In this document: piece after piece, positions 12,161-25,429 of the stretch
How positions within the stretch are numbered: position 1 is the stretch's first letter
How the letters are laid out: each line of letters starts with the position of its first letter
Source: Liolophura sinensis
Taxonomy: Eukaryota; Mollusca; Polyplacophora; Chitonida; Chitonidae
DNA length: 60,000 nt
Reading direction: 5' to 3'
Assembly: GCF_032854445.1 (NCBI RefSeq)
Contig: NC_088302.1
Location: forward strand, 21,217,788 to 21,277,787
The notes under the pieces: generated by a model
Seen by the model: only the letters and a program-made list of their open reading frames with translations
Databases searched by the model: none
What the model was told of the DNA's origin: nothing
Translations under genes and position numbers: made by a program

Positions 12161-14894
12161 GGCCAGATCACAGTGGCTTTACCATGACTTTCCGTGTGTG
12201 CAATTTTAAGCTCTGCATTGCACATGTTGGGAGATATACCCTAAGAATTGGGATATAAGTAATTCCAGATTTTCTTTGACCTCATGCCATTAAGAAACTA
12301 TACATTCTTGGATAGTGGAGTGTACTTCGTATACGCGTAGACCTATATACTGATACACATGGGGGTTCGTCCGCAGAGAGAATTCACGCGAGAAATCCCT
12401 AGAGCGATGCTTAGCTATATATCTGTTCATCTATGAATGTAAAGCTAACTCTGGCGCGAAAGGATAGTTCCTGATAAATGTAAAAATTATGACAGCGGCA
12501 CGCGCTAAAATAATTGAATACCGCTATATCTGAGTGTGTATCAAATAACAAAATGTATGTAATACATATGTATGTATGCGGTAGATATATGCGCAGGGGT
12601 TAAATAAATATATGACATGCAAGCGTGTATATTACATACAGTACCTCCCAGAAGAACATGAGAAACCATGGTCTTATGAATGATTAATAAAATGCAAAAA
12701 TTAGACATAAAGGACTAAGGATGGTATAGGTCTTTCCAAGAAAATATTGCTGTTAATGAAAATGGAGGAAGATAATGTATACTGAAAGATTTCATGACGT
12801 GGATATTTGTTCTGAGCATTTTATGCAGTCTAAGAACCTATTAATGTTCTCATTAGGTGTATTTTGGTGCAGCCTTTTTCACTTAGGTGTGGCTTATCTT
12901 ATACACGACCGGTGACGGAAAATAACTAAGAGGCCCTGAAAAACATGAATGAAATGGTTGCTTACTTTCCGTGACAGCACTTAGTATACTAGTATATTTT
13001 AATGGTAAAGAGCCTTTAGTAAATGCTTTCATTTCATATCATTTTTAGTTTAAACATAGTGAGTCAGTAAGAGTATCTATGTACATATTTACGTACATTT
13101 GGTGTATATATCTAAGTATGAATGCCAAAGTGGCCATCACTTTTATTACGCCACGTTTTACGGGAAATACAGTCATAACATCCCCCCGTTGCCTTCTGTC
13201 CCTCAGAGCCCATGCAAGTCCCGCCACGTGCCTTGCAAGCTCACATGCATGCAGCCCCAAATGTCATGAACAAGATTCATGTTTCACTGTTATTTCGTGT
13301 TTTTTATGTTGTTTAAGATGCGAAAAATTCAAATACGTATGTAACGCTGGTTTATATACTGTGTTAGATACCCGAGCCCAGGGGGTTATTCAACAACACG
13401 TCATTTGTTTTAGGAAAACAGTTGTTTTTCAGCGAAAATACTTTACCCCACGGAGAGACCGTAATAACTTCTTTTTTTCTTCCTCCCGAAAAGATTATTT
13501 ACTGTGCACAAAAAAAATTCACGCATATGCATGAGCGAATGCTAAGCAGCCTTACCCAGCTGAATTGTTTAACCGTTAGACTTCCAGATTATATCATGAA
13601 GACAGATAAACTCTTTTGTTGTTTTTGAAGAGGTCGTGAATTGAATCCGTTGTCACTTTGATACTCAAAAAAAAACAAACAAAAGTGAATTCGTCATTCA
13701 TATAGTGTCACACTATTAATAACTGTTTTATGAATATTGTTTGAAATGGTTTGGTCTATTAAACCAGTTTGTATTGCTGTGCTTTTATCGTCTGTCATTA
13801 TCTAAAATTCGCCAACAAGAGACGTTTAGATATCTGGATGAATTCTACGGAGAGGAACCACGTTTTGAAGGATGAACGCAACTGAGAAATCTTGAGATAT
13901 AACGTCGTTCTATAGTGCGAGATTTTTTTTTATCCGATTCTGTAAAATTAATTAAATTAACTTTACTAAGGTATCAAGTGTAAGCTACCGGATAGACAAG
14001 AGACCTACTACCAGAATTCTCCACAATTTCCTAATTTACTCAGAGGCAAAAATGCTCCAAAAGTTGTAGTAATGGATCATCGGGGGTGGGGACGAAGGTT
14101 TGTTGGGGGAGGGTGTCTACACTTACCCGGTAAGCCACGCGTGATTGCAAAGGACTAAACTTTGAGAAATAGTCATTAATTGGCGGCGACCTGTAGCCTT
14201 CAGTGCAGTGTAAACTTCCTGTACACGACATTGGATAACGGTACATGAGACCGAGTCTTATAGCTTCACACGGCCAGTCTCATACTACCGGCCTCCGTAG
14301 TTCACGGATACCATTAAACAGAGCGTAAAGAGAAAACGTTTACGACCCTGCCCGGCGGGACGGGACAATCCCACTCTCTTCTTGAATTTCACTACCCTGT
14401 AATTAATGACGATAGCATCTTCAGCGTGTCTCCCTGTATGTCAATTGTAGGAAAGCAGTCGTCTGTTGACATGATCATTTCGTAATGTTTTCAAACTGCT
14501 GCAGGAAATACGGGTAAACACTGATTGTTGAAGGCGTGAGAAAATGTGAAGCGTCTTATCTGAAAGTAGAGCAGTTAATGCTGATATTTTGGAACGATCT
14601 TTATGCTCTGCTGAGTGGAAGGTTCTATTTCCATTTCTGAAAGGTATAAGCACTTGTACTGATGGGGTTTTTTTTGGCATGTCTTGTACGCTTTTTCCTC
14701 TCCATGGGCGTATTATTTTATGCAAGTACATGTACAAACACATTTGCTGACATTTTTACGATCATCTTTATTATCACAGAACGCTCATACTTTTTGACTT
14801 AAAGATATGCTCACTCTTGTATTTTTTTTTATAACGGTTTTATTATATGCTGAGTGAAAAATTCTAGTCATGTGCTTTGAAGATACAAAAAAAG
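12161..14894. other. hand intron sequence without recognised features
   Basis: Unique AT-rich intron sequence. No exon, transposon end or tandem array is apparent. Short ORFs (for example 13079-13534) lack domain character and matching splice signals. Confidence 0.5.
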
Positions 14895-15117
14895 CTTCCC
14901 CAGACACTTTTTGGGGAAGATTCTGCTTGCCCGTAGAGACATGGTCACCATAACAGGTAAAGTTCTATAGTTTTAGAACGATTTTTGCTGTGAATACAAC
15001 GAAAGTCTTCCCCAGACACTTTTGGGGAAGATTCTGCTTGCCCGTAGAGACATGGTCACCATAACAGGTAAAGTTCTATAGTTTTAGAACGATTTTTGCT
15101 GTGAATACAACGAAAGT
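14895..15117. repeat. Near-perfect 112-bp tandem duplication
   Basis: Unit 1 (14895-15006) and unit 2 (15007-15117) differ essentially by one T in a T-run. Each unit starts with a short hairpin, CTTCCCC...GGGGAAG around CAGACACTTTT. The near-identity implies a recent duplication. Confidence 0.95.
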
Positions 15118-16179
15118 CTGTATTGGTATTGTCTTAATACATTGCATAAATCTCGCTCGCTTGCAGAAATTTCGTTAAACACACCTTTATACATCATATT
15201 TAACATTTCCGGTAAATCGCATTTCTTTATAACGTTTCATCTCAAAACAGGGATAGTTATACGAAAAGGCGTTGTTAAGAACATCTCAAGATTTATGATA
15301 AAGGATCTTGGTCTGTATGTACATTACTAAATCCATCTATAGTTGGAGTCAAAATTAATACCAGACTTTCATATTTCATGTTATCGTAAATGTTACCATA
15401 AGGAAACAAACTTTCATTTTTCATTAATCAAAATAACTGTTCTTGTAACAAATGACAATGCATGTGTATGTATATGCCCCTATACATGAGAACGCGATAT
15501 GAGTTATTATATGAAAAACGGATCAAACGGAGGTACTTGGGTGGGATTCCCTTTTCATATTTCTATGTGAAATTGGAATTGCCTATGAAGGAAATTGGTG
15601 ATCTGACACTCTCTGTATTCATAGCTGCACGTAGATATTGCCGAATTTTGCCTATACCACAAACTTAACACAGTATTCAGGAAACGGATATGGTGCTTGG
15701 ATCAACAGCTTCGTACGGTAGGGATGTTTTTTTTTTATAACCTCGTATTTTACAAGCGTACACAATTCATCCTGAATTCATCCAGAGTTTTTCCTGTACA
15801 ACATGTTGCACTGAACAAAACTAAATGTAATTTTGTTATATACATTCTGACTGAATCTTTCTTCGAGGTTTACTATCTTCACCAATGAAAATATGCAGCT
15901 ATCAATCACAAATGCGATAACTACAACTATTGAGCGAATGTCTACATCTATTGAGTGCATACTACATCACCTGTCCTTTATACTCTAATTAGGAACATGT
16001 GTGACAAAGATTTCCTTCGCATCTCCAGCGCTTTCTTCTCTCTCTGCAAATAGTTTCAGTACCGTGGAAGTTGGCCAAAGTTTAAGGTAAAATGACTAGA
16101 TCGAAATCGCAATGCTAATAGCTTGATCTTTATCCTGACAGTGTAGAGTGGTCCGGTAGAAATGCTGCTCGATTTCGGA

Positions 16180-16382
16180 CAGAATGTTTAGGTGCTGGCG
16201 ACCACCCGTGGCTCCATTACCCTCATCTCCCAGTCTGGGGCCTAATTAGACCGGTGACAGACTGGAACCACCGAGAACTGTTAGCGTCACAAGATACCAG
16301 ATAAGTGCCCGACGCCCGCTTCCTTGAGCCGAGCGATTTCGGGTCGACAGACTCCTCGCGAACTGGACACGGATGATTTGCC
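16180..16382. promoter_or_regulatory. GC-richer island, candidate hand intronic enhancer
   Basis: A compact GC-richer stretch in an AT-rich intron. It carries CCTAATTAG (homeodomain type, about 16241-16249) and CAGATAAGTGCC (about 16298-16309), in which a GATA core overlaps an NK2-type AAGTG core. GATA and NK2 factors regulate Hand in Drosophila and GATA factors do so in vertebrates, so the motif pair is suggestive. It abuts a MITE at 16383. No conservation data were available. Confidence 0.3.
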
Positions 16383-16683
16383 GCGAGATGACAACTTTGT
16401 GGCAGGAATCCTACACCCCAAAAATTCATCTGTTAAAGTTAACAGAAAGTCTGTTGTCTATGTAATGCTAGAATGTATTCTGTTATTATAACGCAATATT
16501 CTGTCATAATATCCCGTTGGTCTGATAGAATGGTTATGTTGAATTGATAGAATATGTGTGTTCTATTTAACAGAATAACATGCTGCAGTAATATAATACA
16601 TTCTAGCATGACTCAAATAACAGACTTTCTGCTAAATTTAACAGATTATCTTTTTGAGTTTATGTACTGTACCGTCATCTCGC
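16383..16683. mobile_element. MITE-like palindromic element, copy 1
   Basis: Long terminal inverted repeats without coding capacity. The innermost arms are ATGCTAGAATGTATT against AATACATTCTAGCAT; further out, TCTGTTAAAGTTAACAG and AGTCTGTTG pair with CAAATAACAGACT and the AATTTAACAGA side. The outermost match is GCGAGATGAC (16383-16392) with GTCATCTCGC (16674-16683). A related copy is at 43169-43420. It is a non-autonomous DNA transposon by structure; the superfamily cannot be assigned. Confidence 0.7.
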
Positions 16684-16740
16684 GCCACGCGGCGGCAAGG
16701 CCTTCCGAGGGTAAATCATGCAGCAGTTTCCCCCACATGA

Positions 16741-16770
16741 TGTTTTTGTTTGTTTGTTTGTTTGTTTGTT
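16741..16770. repeat. (TTTG)n microsatellite
   Basis: About seven TTTG units. Confidence 0.95.
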
Positions 16771-19700
16771 TATTCCAAAAGGATATATGAAAACGCATAA
16801 AACGATCAGTTATGCTGATTGCAGCTGAAGAAGGAAGGAAAAGCTTTATTGCATCTCCTCGCGTTCGTTTTTTCCGTGCAGTATATACAGATCGTCTTCA
16901 GTCGGCTGAATTCAGAATATAGGCTATCATAAAACAACCGACGGTTTTAACGAAACCAAATTCTAAACGAATTAGTAATAGCCATACTCAATGATTTTAC
17001 GACCTAAATATAGTATAAATACTGGTCAAGTTCTGAAAATTGTTGACAAATATTGATATTCGTGAAACCGGAGAGACACGGTACAAGTTTTCTTTTAAAA
17101 ATAGTGTTTTGTGTCTATTCCTGCCTTTCTTTTACTGAAATTCTTTTACGCTTTTATTGAAACATTGTCACCAGCAAAGAATATTTTTGGTTGAACTGTT
17201 ATGTATTTTTGTATTCATAAAAAAAAAAACGATGCCCATGCCATTTTTAATAATAAATCCAGGTGACATGAATTTTGGTAAAAATGTTTTTTTTTTTTTA
17301 AAGAAAAGAACAATTAAGCTTCAGCAGACTTTGTGTATTTCTGAAAATTTTGCATTTTAGAATGTTTGTAGAAAGTTTGCCATATCATGTGCGGTATTAC
17401 ATGATGTAGCGGTAGGAAGAATATTATCTGAAATGAAATTGTTCATTTGTTGTGGAATTATAAATGTATGAATGAAGCCTTCAGTGCTAATTCTCCAGGG
17501 CTGCATGTATGCTGCACATATCTACATGCGATCAGGCAATGTGCTGTTGTTGAATTAGAGACGTTTTGGTTTCATGTATGAAGCTTTTGTGTCTGGCGAA
17601 GAGAAAAAGATAGTCTATATATTACAACACTTTCTTTCTCACGGCAGTTGAATGTCATCGGTTCTCACAGCCCTGTAAACTGTTTGGAATTGTTTGCACA
17701 TATATGAAAAAAGGGAAGTGTGTATTTTGTTCCCAACATAAAGCATTATTTACGTATACACAGTTTGAGTTCGGAGTATAGCCTCAGGATCTCTCTGTAA
17801 ATGCCGTAATCACAGGTAATACTATATGCCAGGTTTAATGTGATTCAAATTACATTGAATCGGTTTTCAATTTTATCTGCAGACGATTGCAGGACTAGTA
17901 TAATGATTGGCACATGGTCTTCTGCAGAGCAACCCGTCTGTTCACATGTCGTATAATGGCGGCTGGCGATGGTGATCAGAGTTTGGTCATTAGAGGTGTT
18001 ATCGCGTCTCGAGATCAGTCTCTGGCTTCTTCCCCAGCTAGTATATAAAGCGTGAGGGTGAGGGTGAAGAAATACGTGGCTACGGAACAATGGGTGTGTG
18101 AAAAGCACATTATACACTAACTGACACACCCAGTATTGTAGCTACACAATTACGGTTCTTTCAGCAGAACTGATACAAAACCACGTTACAATAAGACCAG
18201 TCGTTTTTGGTACGTGTTATCAGTTCCGTCAAAGAGAACCGTTCTTTGGTGATCAGCTACAGTATCGTGCACGTCGTGAAAAGGGAACGATTGGAGCGTC
18301 AAACCCACTTTCTTTTCTTCTGTAAACTGGACTCTTACAAAATAATTGCTCCAGTAAACCACAGGGAAAATTTATCTAATGACCATTTTCACGGTGGCAT
18401 CGAAAGACTTTGTGAAAGATTTATTTGTGTTGTGTATTTGGTTGTGGTATGAAGCCGTACTCAGTGATAAAATTTTATTTATGGAAGAAACGGGAGTGCC
18501 AACATCTGTTTATAGGTTATTCATGAAATTCCCCACATCATGTACACGATATTTTGGTAGAAAACAATTAGTGATCTTCAGCGAATAGTTTGATAAGGAT
18601 TCTTGTATGGTACAGAACGTTTTGCATTTTGTTGATTGATTTATTTGTCAATATTTCTACTATATCCGAGTGATTGTTTTGTTGAAATATAAACTTTAGC
18701 TAATAGTACTATATGATTTATGAACATGGACCTATGGTTTATGAACATCAAATTCCTGGGCCGCTTTTGGAGTATCACGTAAATAATTAGTCAGCTAGCC
18801 ACAATCAGTCAGAAGTTCCCGTCCAGTTGTCCAAGCATCTTTGAAATAATCATAACAAAGTAATGAATACTCTACTATTACGTCCTCGGAGAGATTTTTG
18901 ATTCAATTTGGCTAACAATTTATTTTCATCAGTTTGAACGAATCAATACAGTTCGCTGAGTGTTTTCCCAAATTACGGCCTTGGCGGTGATTAGCCATAT
19001 CGCGGGTCACCCGTGTGCCTCTGAGGGTGACCCCCTCCAGCCTTCGGCTACGTCACATCCAATCTGATCTCCAATACCTAACGTCCTAATGATCCAAATG
19101 CCAAGGATTGTCTATCGAGGGTTTAGCACAACGAATTAACGCCTTTTTAATACAAATGAATGAAAAGTAAAGACAGAATGCTGAGCACACTTACCGTATC
19201 TGTTTTCAATCTTATGTTTTAAAACTTGTTATAGAAATGGTATCGTTAAACACGTTAAATCTAACCCTGTAGGTCATCCCAGAGCGCTTCCCGTGCAGTG
19301 GAGGACTTAAACAATTAACTTCATTATCATCTGATACTTAAGGAAACATTATTGGCTTAATATAATTAATAACTAATTACTAAGTGTTTCCGTAAACTGC
19401 TCTACTGTTACAAACATTGTTTCATTGATGAGTTTAGAGTCCGGGGAATCAAAATGGCTCCAATTAACTTGGGGTTTTATTGTAGTTAATTCTGACAGGC
19501 ATTCATAACTTCAAATTGGAATTCCCCTGGCACCATCTATTGGGTGCGTGTGTGTATTGTGACCCTGTGGATGCACATCTGACTCTTTTTTCTCTGTCAC
19601 CGATATCTCAATATTCACATTTTACAAATCGGCCGGCGGGTAATTGCTGGTTACAACCAGTCGCCCAGCTAGGGTTTCGACTGGTGGAACGGCTGTACAT

Positions 19701-19934
19701 CTGGCACAATTTCCGCTGCAAGGGTCCTCCGCAAAATGCATGGTCTTCACTCAGGGTCGCGTGTATGGTTTATGAAACCAGCACTTCAGACATGTGTCTG
19801 AAACGTTTGTATAGACTTAAGGACAGGCATTTTATGCTGTCTTTGTGTGAAAATCAAACAAATGCTGTCTGACTCTATACTATCCAGTATATGAATTAAT
19901 ACGGCAGAGCTGCTTTCACGCGCTTTATATATAC
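16771..19934. other. hand intron sequence, little recognised
   Basis: No exon supported. One inverted repeat, GGGTCACCC (19004-19012) against GGGTGACCC (19025-19033), is described under findings. The rest is AT-rich unique sequence. Confidence 0.45.
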
Positions 19935-20300
19935 CTAAATGAGTGGAGTAAACCATCGTTTTTCTTACCTAAATGACCAAAGTAGACCATTGTTTCCTTA
20001 CGTTATTATCTATACTACAATGAGTAAGTAGGCAATTGTTTCCAGTACGCTATTATCTACGTAAATGAGCAAAGTAGACCATTGTTTCCTTACGCTATTA
20101 TCTATACCAAAATGAATAAGTAGGCAATTGTTTCCAATACGCTATTATCTACGTAAATGAGCAAAGTAGACCATTGTTTCCTTACGCTATTATCTATACC
20201 AAAATGAATAAGTAGGCAATTGTTTCCAGTACACTATTATCTATATAAATGAGTGAAGTAAACCATTGTCTTGTTACGCTATTATCTATACCAAAATGAG
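19935..20300. repeat. ~46-bp minisatellite with dimeric higher order
   Basis: Units of about 46 bp alternate between a form with AAAGTAGACCATTGTTTCC and one with AAGTAGGCAATTGTTTCC, linked by TACGCTATTATCTA. The alternation gives a ~92-bp dimer that recurs about three to four times. Confidence 0.8.
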
Positions 20301-20569
20301 TAAAGTACAGAATTTTTGTTATATTATGCTTAACCATATGTAAATTAAACAATTTAAGATATTAAATCCACTAATAGAGCTAAGGCAACTTACTCTAAAA
20401 TAAAAAATCACACCATCACTGTAAATAACGCGTTTGTTATAAGACATCATTCGTGTCATTTTTCCCACCAATCAAAAGACAACAAGTTTGACAATTAAAT
20501 AATGTATCTGATGTGTTTTGTGTTTGTTTGACAGAATAGCGAATAACATTGTAATAGTGTATATATATA

Positions 20570-21115
20570 TATAGTCAAGACAAACCAATAGTTATTGTAT
20601 CATATTACCGAGACTATTCTATATTTGACAATTCCGATGAATGAATAATTATGACATATGAACAAATTATAGTTTGAATGTGATTTCCTGTGGATAAATC
20701 AATTTTTTGTGGTGATATTGTCAAGACAAACCGGTAGTTATCACACGATATTCTCAAATTTAGTCTGTAACGGACATACAGCTGTAGTCAAATCGTTCAT
20801 TACGATCTGATTTTATCAAGACAAATTGATAACTTTATCAAGGTATTATGCAGACGAAGTGATAATCGTAACAAGATATTGTGAAGACAAATTGATAATC
20901 ATAACAAGATACTGTCAAGACAAAATGATAATCATAACAGAACATAGTGAAAACAAATCGATAATTAAAACAAGATATTGTGAATAGAAATTGATAATTG
21001 TGTAATTATAACAAGATATTGTGAAGACAAAATGTGATTTTGTGAAGACAAATTGATAATCGTAACAACATATTATCTAGACAAAATGATGATCATAACA
21101 AGATATTGCCAAGAT
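20570..21115. repeat. Degenerate ~31-bp minisatellite
   Basis: Loosely spaced units of the form AAGACAAATTGATAATC followed by ATAACAAGATATTGTG recur from about 20860 to 21115. Outlying diverged units (GTCAAGACAAACC) start at about 20574. Unit length varies between about 28 and 35 bp. Confidence 0.65.
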
Positions 21116-23035
21116 AATTTTATAACATATTTTTTCAAAACAAATCGAATTTGTGAGATATGTATATGTGTTAGAAATCGATGGCTGTGACATGATTCTG
21201 TATAAAAATCGATAACTATAGTGACTATAGTGAGTTGTAATTTAATTATATACACGTCGGCAATCATCAGTGTTTATACATGCTCGGTGCGAATGTGCAT
21301 ATCGCCATGTCTTCTTTAGTTGACCGTTATGTAAAAGGTAATGAACCGAGACAAGTGTCATTTTGACTGGTGAATTCATTAATAAACCGCGGCATTTTAG
21401 ACGTTCCTTTCACGCGTAAATATATATATATATATACTTATATATACTCAATTTATGTATAAGTAAAGAATATGTTATTAAAACTTCTGGGATTGTTCAG
21501 GGATATATTTTTAGCTTCAAGTACTTTTCAAGCTGCTTTAACTGCACAGCGTGAAAATTGTAAGTGAGAATTATTGAATATTAAGTGCTCGTCATTATAG
21601 GGTCTCTATTTTGTAAATATTCCGTGTATAGTCCGTGTATAAATATATATACGACCTTCAAACTGGGGCCATCTGCCAACAAAGTGTGAGGGATTGTTTT
21701 TTGAATGAAAATGGATAGAAAGGTTATCATTTCGAGGCAAAGCTGACACTAATGTTATTACCCTAGTCACAAGCTTTCTGCGTCATCTAGAGCTATAGCA
21801 ATATTTACACTGAGAACGTCAAGATGTTATACAGCCTGAATGTTTCAGATCAATTACATAGCTGGCCAATTTGTTATGAATTGAAAACCTTTGATGGATC
21901 TTCAGTATATGTGGAGAAAATCTAACGGTGTGCGCGTTGAGCTGTATAAGATGACCGTTATATACACCTGTCTGCGCATGTGTGTGTGGCAAGGAAGCAG
22001 AACCTTTGATCTGTTCGGAATGCCGTTACAGTTTTCACACCTTTCTTGTGTTCATCCACCGCCTCAGGTGATCACGATTTAACTTCCGACAAGCATATAG
22101 GTATATATGAAAAGAAAAAAAAAGAAATTCCTTATAACGTGTAAAGGAATTTTCCCTTGGGGGAAGTTTAGGTGATATGCGTGGAGCGATATACCTCGAA
22201 TTGCTGATATATATGTATGTATATATACTTGTAGAAACTCATTTAGACCTGAAAATTTAATTTAAAACAGGAATGTGTTTCAAAATCTGATGACAGGATT
22301 TCGGTGGAAATCTAATGTACTGGTATGCATGACAAAATCAGCTGTTTCATTGTATATTCTCGCATGACTGACGGCTTTAGACATTCTTAGCATACGCTGC
22401 AAATTCCGCTCACATTTCAGTTCGTGTCTATAGCGGTAATATAAATAAACCCTAATTTGATTTGTATTTCAATATTGTGCTTTCAAACTGTTCCATTAGT
22501 CCTATTAAGTCACATTTTGTATGATATTTTAAAGGCTTTGATATACAAGTTTTTGAATTTCCTGGTACTTATATTAAAGTCCATCGTATTCAATAATATA
22601 TACATTGGGAATTCATTTGAAAGCCCATAAGCATTTTATATATTGCAATAGATTAGCATATATAAACACATTCATGTTTGAAAATCATTTGAACTTACAA
22701 GATATTATCATGTAATAATGACACAAGGTTTTACATTACATACATTTACATATCGTTAGAAATTCCATGTCAAAACCTACATGTATACACATTTCGTCAA
22801 TATGTCATGTTATATGTGAAGTAAAAAATGTAAATTATTTGATTCATTTGACGTTGAAGAGGATATAAAAATTACATCACACATGTATGTGTGTATATTA
22901 TAGTCTTTGTCTCATGAACAGCTCTAATGAACAATCTGAAGGGCATATACTCCCATAAGGTTATGGGAAAGGAGTTTAGTGTACCAATATGACTACTATA
23001 CCCCTTGTATGTTACTCATGCTGACTTCCTCTTCG
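21116..23035. other. hand intron sequence, nothing recognised
   Basis: AT-rich intronic sequence with a short TA tract at about 21420-21436. No exon or transposon end was seen. Confidence 0.5.
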
Positions 23036-23180
23036 GTCGTACGTCCGGGGGTCTGCCACAACCTGCGGATGGTCACGAATGTCCTCCGGTCACTGCCCGG
23101 TTTACTAATGCTGTCCACCGTCGTATAAGTGAAATATTTCTCAGTTCGGCACAAAACACCGATCAAATAAATAAATAAAT
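23036..23180 (+). mobile_element. SINE family A, 3' part
   Basis: Matches the body and tail of the window's commonest SINE: AACCTGCGGATGGTC, then CGTCGTATAAGTGAAATATT, then AAAACACCGATCAAATAAA with an (AAAT)n tail. The tRNA-like head is missing or decayed. Confidence 0.8.
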
Positions 23181-24260
23181 CCTTTTATGTTAAGATATAA
23201 ATTTATTTCCCTTGTATATAATAGGTGCCTTTTGTTCTAAAAACTAGCTGTGTACATAAATTTAAAATTCACAGTATATGTATTCGAAGACTATAACCGG
23301 CAATACACGAAGGAAAAGTGCTTTCAAAACGTTTAGCCCCTTTTTTGTCAATTCTATTTTCAGTTTTTTTTATTAGCTTCATTTCATAATAATAGACATC
23401 AAAATATCCATGACTCATTTCTCGTTTGACTTTGAAAAGGTTAATTTTCCCAACTCCTTCACTTCCTTGAGCAAAAGCTTACTTCGCAGTACACGGTATA
23501 CTTAAGCTTCACGACGTATAATAGCTACTGTGGTAATAATGGAATTTGAAAAGTAGGAGATGTGTTGAGAAGAGGGAAAATTGTAAACATCATCGTTAAA
23601 CACAGGTGTTCAGAAACTCGAGCTTCCTTGACAAGTTGCCATTTTAAGTAAGCGTGACTTGTGAAAGACTGAGTGGTTGACACAATATCAAAACATGCTG
23701 ATGACGAACGTCCATGGCTAGTCTATAACGGGAACAAAAAGAAGAGGATGGACCAAAGAGCTTGGCCGTAGTATAACGGAATACCGTTATTTAGGAACCG
23801 ATGTGCTCCCGTCATTCTGTATGCGTGAGACGAATGACCGTGCGTCAGAGTTAATTTCATAAAACCGTTGTGATGCTTTTTGAAAAAGACTGTGTTCTGT
23901 AATTCGACGTTCATAAATGACATGGACGGCATTTTTGTTATTTTAGGAAGAACGCCAGGAAGCCCTTGTTTATAATGTTTTGCCAAATGGCACTTTAAGC
24001 AAGATGTCGTGACTCCAGATCTGCTGTCGTCTAGTATTAGACGAGAAGGGGTTTTTCAAACAAAGACCATAGTTCTTAAAAGAGAAAAGTGGGGCCTTCG
24101 TATGAATTCGAGACAAATTCATATGCTCAGCGTTCTTAGTCCAGAAATTGTAAATTTATCCATATTTTCATTTCATTTAACAGTATTTTTCGCCCACTTT
24201 AGAATATTTAACTTATATATGACGGCGGTCAATATATAGGTTTATGCGGACAGATGAAAA

Positions 24261-24530
24261 CGGGCTGAAACCACAGGTGAACTACCGCACCTCGCAATGT
24301 AGGTACATGACAAACCTTCTGACTTATAGCAGGCTGAAACCACAGCGAACTACCGCACCTCGCAATATAGGTACATGACAAACCGTCTGATTTATAGCGG
24401 GCTGAAACCACAGCGAACCACCGCACCTCGCAATATGGGTACATGACAAACCGTCTGACTTATAGTGGGCTGAAACCACAGCGAACCACCGCACCTCGCT
24501 ATATGGGTACATGACAAATCGTCTGACTTA
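24261..24530. repeat. 67-bp minisatellite, four units
   Basis: Four units begin with GGGCTGAAACCACAG and contain ACCGCACCTCGCAAT and GTACATGACAAACCGTCTG. They are highly alike. On the - strand the unit stays open in overlapping frames, which explains the repetitive ORFs there. The left flank (TATGACGGCGGTCAATAT) resembles SINE A, so the array may have grown from a SINE edge. Confidence 0.9.
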
Positions 24531-25027
24531 TAGCCGCAACCATAGATAGATTCGAACATCTTTGACCATGTATGCATTCAGGGCGTTTCTACTGAGAACA
24601 CTTACAGTTCATCTGATCATGCACCAGAATTGATATACCTGAAAGAATAACGCGAAATATACGAATATTCAGTTTATCAGATACGTGTGTCAAGGAAAGT
24701 GTTAGAACATTCCAAATTCTTAAACAATTGATTTCACATCTACCTAATTAAAAAGAAGCAGAGAATAAGCAACCTTTCCATATTTGTGTACAGCAATTCC
24801 ATTAACGTAATTGGTACAAATATAAGGGCTTTAATTTCTTTCTGATTTGCGGTCAGCAGGATTGGTGTTGGGGGTTCTTGGTGCCAGGCTGGTCAAAGGT
24901 CATGTGGTGAATATTCGGTAATTCTCTCTTGGATTTGACCCCACTTCCGTTGTTTCCGCCCTAAGACAAGTATGGATGTTTTCTAGGCTCTTGTGACATA
25001 CGATTTACGTAAGACTTTCTCCACGTA

Positions 25028-25172
25028 ATATTTATTTATTTATTTAATTGGTGTTTTACGCCGTGCTCAAGAATATTTCACTTATACGACGGCGGCCAGC
25101 ATTATGGTGGGTGGAAACCGGGCAGAGCCCAGGGGAAACCCACGACCATCCGCAGATTGCTGATAGACCTCC
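25028..25172 (-). mobile_element. SINE family A, 3' part
   Basis: Tail first on the + strand: (ATTT)n, TTGGTGTTTTACGCCGTG, then ATTTCACTTATACGACGGCG, GTGGAAACCGGGCAGAGCCC and CACGACCATCCGCAG. It is truncated before the tRNA-like head. Confidence 0.85.
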
Positions 25173-25429
25173 AGGTAATAAAATCGAAGCCTATGATGAC
25201 TGAATACATCAGAGGAATAAATAGTCTTGTCGTAAGTATAAGATTCGTGTGAGGTCTTTGGGGTTTATATAGATATCATTGGGAAGAGGGCACCTGTAGT
25301 CATATTTTCATTTTCATTTTCGAGACACGACGCACGTGTAAAATACGACCGACACATTTGGTACAAGGAAAAAAAGAGCTGAAAAGAAGTTCGAGGTTCG
25401 TTAGATATCCTAGAGAGTTTGATAGAGTA

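Noticed and set aside
13079-13534. 151-codon + strand ORF in the hand intron
   Set aside because: The longest non-hand ORF in the intron, but low-complexity composition, no domain and no splice borders.
19516-19872. 118-codon + strand ORF in the hand intron
   Set aside because: Starts at a non-ATG codon, has no recognisable domain and no matching splice signals.
24229-24577. Repetitive - strand ORFs with CHVP.LRGA motifs
   Set aside because: Frames of the 67-bp minisatellite with no start, splice or domain context. Three overlapping frames are open because of the repeat, not coding.
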